Origin: Margaritispora aquatica
Taxonomy: Eukaryota; Ascomycota; Leotiomycetes; Helotiales; Discinellaceae
Length of the DNA: 64,000 nt
Direction of reading: 5' to 3'
NCBI GenBank assembly: GCA_007644065.1
Contig: VJWN01000003.1
Span: forward strand, 930,001-994,000
The position numbers were made by a program, and so were the translations under genes. The notes beneath the pieces were generated by a model. That model was not told the origin of the DNA and did not search any database. It saw nothing but the letters and a program-made list of their open reading frames with translations. Positions 60,801 through 64,000 of this stretch are shown here, piece after piece (position 1 is the first letter of the stretch; every line of letters begins with the position of its first letter).

Positions 60801-63800
60801 GGGTCGAATTTTCCTTGGTATCTGTCAAGTTGGAGCTTGGGGTTGTTTCGATGAGTTCAACAGACTCGAGGAACGTATATTGTCTGCTGTCTCTCAACAA
60901 GTGCAGAATATTCAACTCGGATTAAAGCAAGGCATGGAAGATGAGAAGTCGCAAATTGAGTTGGTAGGCCGTCAGCTTCGTGTGAATCAGAACACGGGAA
61001 TCTTTATTACAATGAACCCTGGCTACGCTGGACGTTCTAACCTTCCCGACAATCTGAAGAAGTTGTTTAGAAGTGTTGCGATGTCTAAGCCAGACAAAGA
61101 ACTCATTGCCGAAGTCATGCTCTATTCACAAGGATTCAATCAAGCTAAACAACTTTCAAAGCAGACAGTGCCTTTCTTTGATAGCTGTGCAGCCAAGCTT
61201 TCCAAGCAAGCTCACTATGACTTTGGACTTCGTGCATTGAAGAGTGTCCTTGTAAGCTCTGGTGGGCTGAAGCGTGCCCGCCTTACAAATACTGGCGGTG
61301 ATCTGGGCCCAGAGGAGGAAGTTGAACCGCAAATCATTGTCCAGAGTATCAGGGAAACAATTGCTCCAAAATTGATCAAGAGTGATGTGGAAATCATGCG
61401 ATCTATTGAAGCAGAATCCTTCCCTGGTGTCGAGTATGTTCCAGCAAGTCTTGATAAACTCAAGGAAGCAATACACACTATTGCTAAGGAGAGAAATCTA
61501 GTTGTCAATGAGACGTGGTTGACCAAAATTCTACAATTGTACCAGATTCAAGGTATTCATCATGGTGTCATGATGGTCGGAAATTCTGGGTCGGGAAAAT
61601 CTGTTGCTTGGAAGCTTCTTCTTCAAGCTTTGCAGCGGGTGGAGGAAGTGGAAGGGGTCTGCCACATCATTGACTCCAAAGTCATGTCCAAGGAAGCATT
61701 ATATGGAAATCTTGACTCGACGACACGAGAATGGAATGATGGCCTGTTTACTAGCATTCTCCGCAAGATAGTCGATAATCTGAGAGGCGAGGAGAGCAAA
61801 CGACACTGGATTGTGTTCGATGGCGATGTTGATCCGGAGTGGGTCGAAAATTTGAACAGTGTACTGGACGACAATAAATTGCTTACTCTCCCTAACGGAG
61901 AGCGTCTGAGTCTGCCTGCAAACGTCCGAATTATGTTCGAGGTTGAGACTTTGAAGTACGCCACCTTGGCTACCGTGAGTCGATGTGGAATGGTCTGGTT
62001 CAGTGAAGATACAGTCACGTCCAACATGATGGTTACAAATTACCTCCAATCGCTACGCACCGTTGCGTTCGAGGACTTAGACGAAGATGCGGTGGCTACT
62101 GGTCAGACCGCAGCAAAAGCTCTTGCCATTCAAAGTCTAGTGGCAGACCTTCTTCAAGGCTTTCTCACCACTGATGATTTCATTTCCAATGCGCTTGAGC
62201 GTGCTGAGGGATTCAACCACATCATGGAGTTCACCGTTGCTCGCGTTCTAAACACTCTATTTTCTCTTCTTAACAAAAGCGTCAGAGATATTATCGACTA
62301 TAATTCTCAGCATGCTGACTTCCCTCTGGATCCGGAACAGGTGGAGTCTTTCATCGCTAAGAAATTGCTTTTAGCCCTTGTGTGGTCTTTGACCGGCGAC
62401 TGCCCTCTCGGCGATCGAAAGAGTTTTGGCGATTGTCTTGCCGGGCTGGCTACATTTGGTTCTCCTATAATGAGTGATAATTCATCCCTGATCGATTTTG
62501 ACGTGACTCTCCCCAAGGCTGAATGGTCGAGTTGGCTGACCCAGGTCCCAACAATTGAAGTCAACACACATTCAATCACTCAGACAGACGTCGTCATTCC
62601 AACATTAGATACAGTGCGTCATGAGGACGTTCTCTACTCTTGGTTAGCCGAACACAAGCCATTGTTACTGTGTGGTCCTCCAGGTTCTGGTAAGACTATG
62701 ACATTATTCAGCGCTCTTCGCAAACTTCCAAACATGGAGGTAGTTGGTCTGAACTTCTCGAGTGCCACAACTCCAGATCTTCTCATCAAGACTTTCGAAC
62801 AGTATTGTGAGTATAAAAAGACACTCAACGGGGTGATTCTTTCTCCAACTCAAATTGGACGATGGTTAGTGCTTTTCTGTGACGAAATCAATTTACCAGC
62901 ACCAGACAAGTATGGTACGCAAAGGGCCATTTCATTCCTCAGACAGCTTGTGGAGCAGAACGGCTTTTGGCGAACCTCTGACAAGACTTGGGTCACCTTG
63001 GACCGCATTCAATTTGTAGGCGCCTGTAACCCTCCAACGGATGCTGGACGAACCCCGATGGGTGCTAGATTTTTACGCCACGCACCGCTTATTATGGTTG
63101 ATTACCCTGGGGAGTTATCACTCCAGCAAATCTACGGCACATTCAGCAGCGCTGTTCTCAAAATCATTCCGTCTCTGCGGGGCTATGCCGAATCGCTCAC
63201 GAAGGCTATGGTTCAATTCTATTTAGAATCCCAGCAAAGATTTACCCCCAAGATTCAGCCACATTATGTGTACAGTCCTCGTGAGTTGACCCGATGGGTT
63301 CGAGGCATCTACGAAGCTATTCGACCATTGGAGACACTGTCTGTTGATGGTCTAGTCCGTATCTGGGCGCATGAAGCACTTCGTCTGTTCCAGGATCGGC
63401 TCGTTGCCGAGGACGAAAGAAAATGGACAAATGATGCCGTCAATCGTATTGCTCTGAACCACTTCCCATCAATTGAGGAAGAAAAGGCTCTGGGTGGTCC
63501 AATCCTGTTCTCGAATTGGCTTTCGAAGAATTACGTGCCTGTTGACAGAGACCAACTTCGCGATTTTGTCAAAGCTAGATTGAAAACATTCTGTGAAGAA
63601 GAGGTCGATGTACCGTTGATTTTGTTCAATGATGTGCTTGAGCATGTGCTCCGCATCGATCGGGTGTTTAGACAACCGCAAGGTCATTTGATTCTCATTG
63701 GAGTCAGTGGTAGTGGAAAAACTACGTTGTCTCGTTTCGTTGCGTGGATGAATGGCCTCAAGGTGTTCCAAATCAAAGTACATGGTAAATACTCTGCTGA

Positions 63801-64000
63801 AGACTTCGATGATGATCTACGAGATGTTCTCCGTCGATGTGGTTGCAAGGGAGAAAAAATCTGCTTCATTATGGACGAGTCCAATGTTCTCGATTCGGGC
63901 TTTTTGGAGAGAATGAACACTCTGCTTGCCAACGCAGAGGTGCCTGGATTGTTCGAAGGTGACGAGCACGCATCTTTGATGACGAGCTGCAAGGAAGGTG
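54838..64000 (+). CDS. Cytoplasmic dynein heavy chain, 3'-truncated by window
   Basis: This is the motor subunit of cytoplasmic dynein 1, which drives minus-end transport on microtubules (nuclear positioning, endosome movement). Exons 54838-55129 and 55187 to beyond the window give about the first 3,035 of an expected ~4,350 residues; no further intron is needed. The tail (DHC N1/N2) region covers roughly 1-1850. AAA1 has GPAGTGKT at ~1934 with Walker [21 protein letters not shown] and [16 protein letters not shown]2 has GNSGSGKS at ~2229; AAA3 has GPPGSGKT at ~2594 with [13 protein letters not shown]4 has GVSGSGKT at ~2936 with CFIMDESNV. The stalk, AAA5, AAA6 and C-terminal domain lie past the edge. 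The 57-bp intron 55130-55186 is frame-neutral and stop-free. The start is CCAAAATGATGG. Confidence 0.96.
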   Translation, partial: MMESLITSQGPSSPKTNGTDAFAVDPALIVEYLAKVLEITLGATRQELERYGSLLSADAKPHTIQRCTRFASENQVALYVTKEIASAGAIDGVLDGASKSPLCLSIVESGIDTLCSGAVNYNFNIATDISFSPSTTASIALLKRPYPIDPTIPITSQVQVINLPGVASLNNTANGQGGSTVSPFEVVHSFLHLALAPYFDAYTKTQHTTNGVRGRSDVEAKTGVPVTKKRIAELELSLLHLQQNIEIPDLILPLHPVLQIALDEAASRGIKPSAELIPANLLQDSTFLNNLQSIVNSWIKSIQSITKMTRDASSGTATQEINFWLSMESALEGIENQLRSEGVALTMEILRTAKRFQATVSFTADTGLKEAMEKVQKYNQLMRDFPLDELLSATSLPKVQDAIGLIFTHLNKKLRICPYPIRRALPLVEAISADLDTQLHSLLHGRSLMHLEYREFTNLMVTADTIWKTWDENVKEFTNVAREVTRRRNEKFIPIKISPKHAELQARLKYVSTFRDNHEQLQRTIVNVLGPKSGEGDGATNGVVLVEEMGDVDAVEEVQQAYAALNNVDLLDVTPEGTRIWVQAEITYNERTSRVENSIIARLRDRLATARTANEMFRVFSKFNALFVRPKIRGAITEYQTQLIDNVKHDISSLHERFKQQYGHSEAHAMAQLRDLPPVSGAIIWARQIERQLDGYMKRVEDVLGHDWALHSEGQKLQSESSLFRKKLDTRPIFEAWLHDVQRRQISIAGRLFNINKIRAANNALELTVNFDPQVIALFKETRNMLWLNYAVPHAINNISKEAKRVYPYAVSLMESTRTYAQVSRQIAAMSDVSILLGGYQNEVQDLIARGVPLKWESFVHSFDLHIKSGSYLSNGAADHTISGRNESKHVQFVREFAASVSLLQSKAAALSSINVTIQRALTELETCPYDSAAFQQRMETVQMAVDQLNLENYVNLAYWVREMNTRIKKTLLVRLRQAVLAWIEVFEDEHSDGVNDDSRRKHLSGAPGLDHAPALKRLVHEVSMRDQMIYLDPPLEFARASWFSQLHDWLGIVCNLKKVKASRYEMSLSTGTDMEARFVDLPASCTDSLIRVYTTIESKLLDISGYVDKWLQFQSLWDLQSEQVYEMLGEQLAKWLQLLQEIRKTRSTFDTTEVSRTFGHLTIDYDQVQTKVNAKYDQWQHEILTKFAVRLGNRVREVHSELEKARKDLEVQSLEATSTAQAVQFITIVQTCKRKVKAWGPEVELFRQGQTTLVRQRYQFAADWLSVEQVDSEWTALNEILTRKAKIVQDQTDALRAKITAEDKVVGEKIAEITTQWNEEKPVSGTIAPDIASATLASFESRITRLHDESEMVSRAKEALDLPASPDTALAAILEEVQDFKSVWAALSTIWKSLNDLRETLWNSVQPRKLRSAIDGLIKMTKEMPSRMRQYAAFEHIQNVLRQFLKVNPILTDLKSEAVRDRHWNKVYKALKPGKRYSPISMTLGDVWDLNLAASEVVIRDIIAQAQGEMALEEFLKQVREIWTNYSLDLVIYQNKTRLIKGWDDLFAKCSENLNSLQAMRHSPYYKEFEEEASSWEDKLNRVHVLFDVWIDVQRQWVYLEGVFSGNADIKHLLPIESSRFQNINSEFFTVMRKVQKQPLVLDVLNISGVQKSLERLAELLNKIQKALGEYLERERVSFPRFYFVGDEDLLEIIGNSNDTLRIAKHFKKMFAGLSGLIMDEEQIISGFTSKEGEEVRLKKEISLIKTPKINDWLALLENSMKSTLAELLAEAVEQFDPIFNSEQIDQVTLNAYISAFPSQIVVLATQAVWTSAVEKSLEAGGATLQALFEQEVRVLRLLAATVLGDLEPIQRKRCEHLITECVHQRDTIEKLIKLNASTPTHYMWLLQMRYVYHSEGDFINRLHIKMANAKLNYGFEYLGVAERLVRTPLTDRCFLTLTQALCQRLGGSPYGPAGTGKTESVKALGVQLGRFTLVFCCDDTFDFQAMGRIFLGICQVGAWGCFDEFNRLEERILSAVSQQVQNIQLGLKQGMEDEKSQIELVGRQLRVNQNTGIFITMNPGYAGRSNLPDNLKKLFRSVAMSKPDKELIAEVMLYSQGFNQAKQLSKQTVPFFDSCAAKLSKQAHYDFGLRALKSVLVSSGGLKRARLTNTGGDLGPEEEVEPQIIVQSIRETIAPKLIKSDVEIMRSIEAESFPGVEYVPASLDKLKEAIHTIAKERNLVVNETWLTKILQLYQIQGIHHGVMMVGNSGSGKSVAWKLLLQALQRVEEVEGVCHIIDSKVMSKEALYGNLDSTTREWNDGLFTSILRKIVDNLRGEESKRHWIVFDGDVDPEWVENLNSVLDDNKLLTLPNGERLSLPANVRIMFEVETLKYATLATVSRCGMVWFSEDTVTSNMMVTNYLQSLRTVAFEDLDEDAVATGQTAAKALAIQSLVADLLQGFLTTDDFISNALERAEGFNHIMEFTVARVLNTLFSLLNKSVRDIIDYNSQHADFPLDPEQVESFIAKKLLLALVWSLTGDCPLGDRKSFGDCLAGLATFGSPIMSDNSSLIDFDVTLPKAEWSSWLTQVPTIEVNTHSITQTDVVIPTLDTVRHEDVLYSWLAEHKPLLLCGPPGSGKTMTLFSALRKLPNMEVVGLNFSSATTPDLLIKTFEQYCEYKKTLNGVILSPTQIGRWLVLFCDEINLPAPDKYGTQRAISFLRQLVEQNGFWRTSDKTWVTLDRIQFVGACNPPTDAGRTPMGARFLRHAPLIMVDYPGELSLQQIYGTFSSAVLKIIPSLRGYAESLTKAMVQFYLESQQRFTPKIQPHYVYSPRELTRWVRGIYEAIRPLETLSVDGLVRIWAHEALRLFQDRLVAEDERKWTNDAVNRIALNHFPSIEEEKALGGPILFSNWLSKNYVPVDRDQLRDFVKARLKTFCEEEVDVPLILFNDVLEHVLRIDRVFRQPQGHLILIGVSGSGKTTLSRFVAWMNGLKVFQIKVHGKYSAEDFDDDLRDVLRRCGCKGEKICFIMDESNVLDSGFLERMNTLLANAEVPGLFEGDEHASLMTSCKEG

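Noticed and set aside
1..64000. tRNA, rRNA, CRISPR arrays, intact transposons, biosynthetic clusters
   Set aside because: No B-box-like tRNA element in a foldable context, no regularly spaced repeats with spacers, no transposase or reverse-transcriptase frames, and no grouped secondary-metabolism genes were seen.

Overview
The window looks like nuclear DNA of a filamentous ascomycete (Pezizomycotina). Most genes carry several short introns of about 43-100 bp with GTAWGT/GTRAGT donors and CTAAC/CTGAC branch sites just before the acceptor. Starts sit in CAAAATG/CACAATG contexts, spacers are long and pyrimidine-rich, and the gene set is typical of that group (Zn2Cys6 regulator, 7TM DUF3112-type protein, single-subunit EXO84, TOM20, HEI10). 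A leotiomycete is my guess, but the sequence alone does not prove it. Exon joins were found by matching translated exons to conserved families, so most coding coordinates below are splice models rather than single open frames.

Left third (1-25,500), gene-poor: a partial secreted cysteine-rich protein with an apparent frameshift (1-851), a small candidate ORF (3420-3737), an unknown Gln-rich protein (6845-7592), a divergent pair of ribose-5-phosphate isomerase (11410-10280, minus) and NEDD8-E1 regulatory subunit (12115-13929), and a large Zn2Cys6 transcription factor (20697-18088, minus). Between them lie kilobases with no supportable gene, including a microsatellite and a heptameric G-run array.

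Middle (25,500-44,450): meiotic RING protein HEI10, an unassigned and possibly decayed locus, an F-box-like/LRR protein, a DUF4291 protein, an unknown four-exon gene with an in-frame TAG, a divergent V-ATPase c''/TFIIA-gamma pair, and an EamA/TMEM42-like membrane protein. A 4-kb gene-free stretch follows and ends in an AT-rich block that looks like a RIP-mutated repeat relic.

Right third (44,450-64,000), dense and conserved: a FAR1-type zinc-finger/poly-Gln protein, a 7TM protein, PP2A catalytic subunit, exocyst EXO84 (divergent from TOM20), TOM20, and the first ~3,035 residues of cytoplasmic dynein heavy chain running off the right edge. These are mostly core cell-biology genes and I see no pathway cluster. 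I found no tRNA, rRNA, CRISPR array, intact transposon or convincing new multi-gene system. The most unusual items are two GC-AG introns, several frame-preserving introns, the in-frame TAG at 35,241, the decayed locus at 27,471-28,761, the G-run heptamer array and a possible mitochondrial leader on the isomerase.
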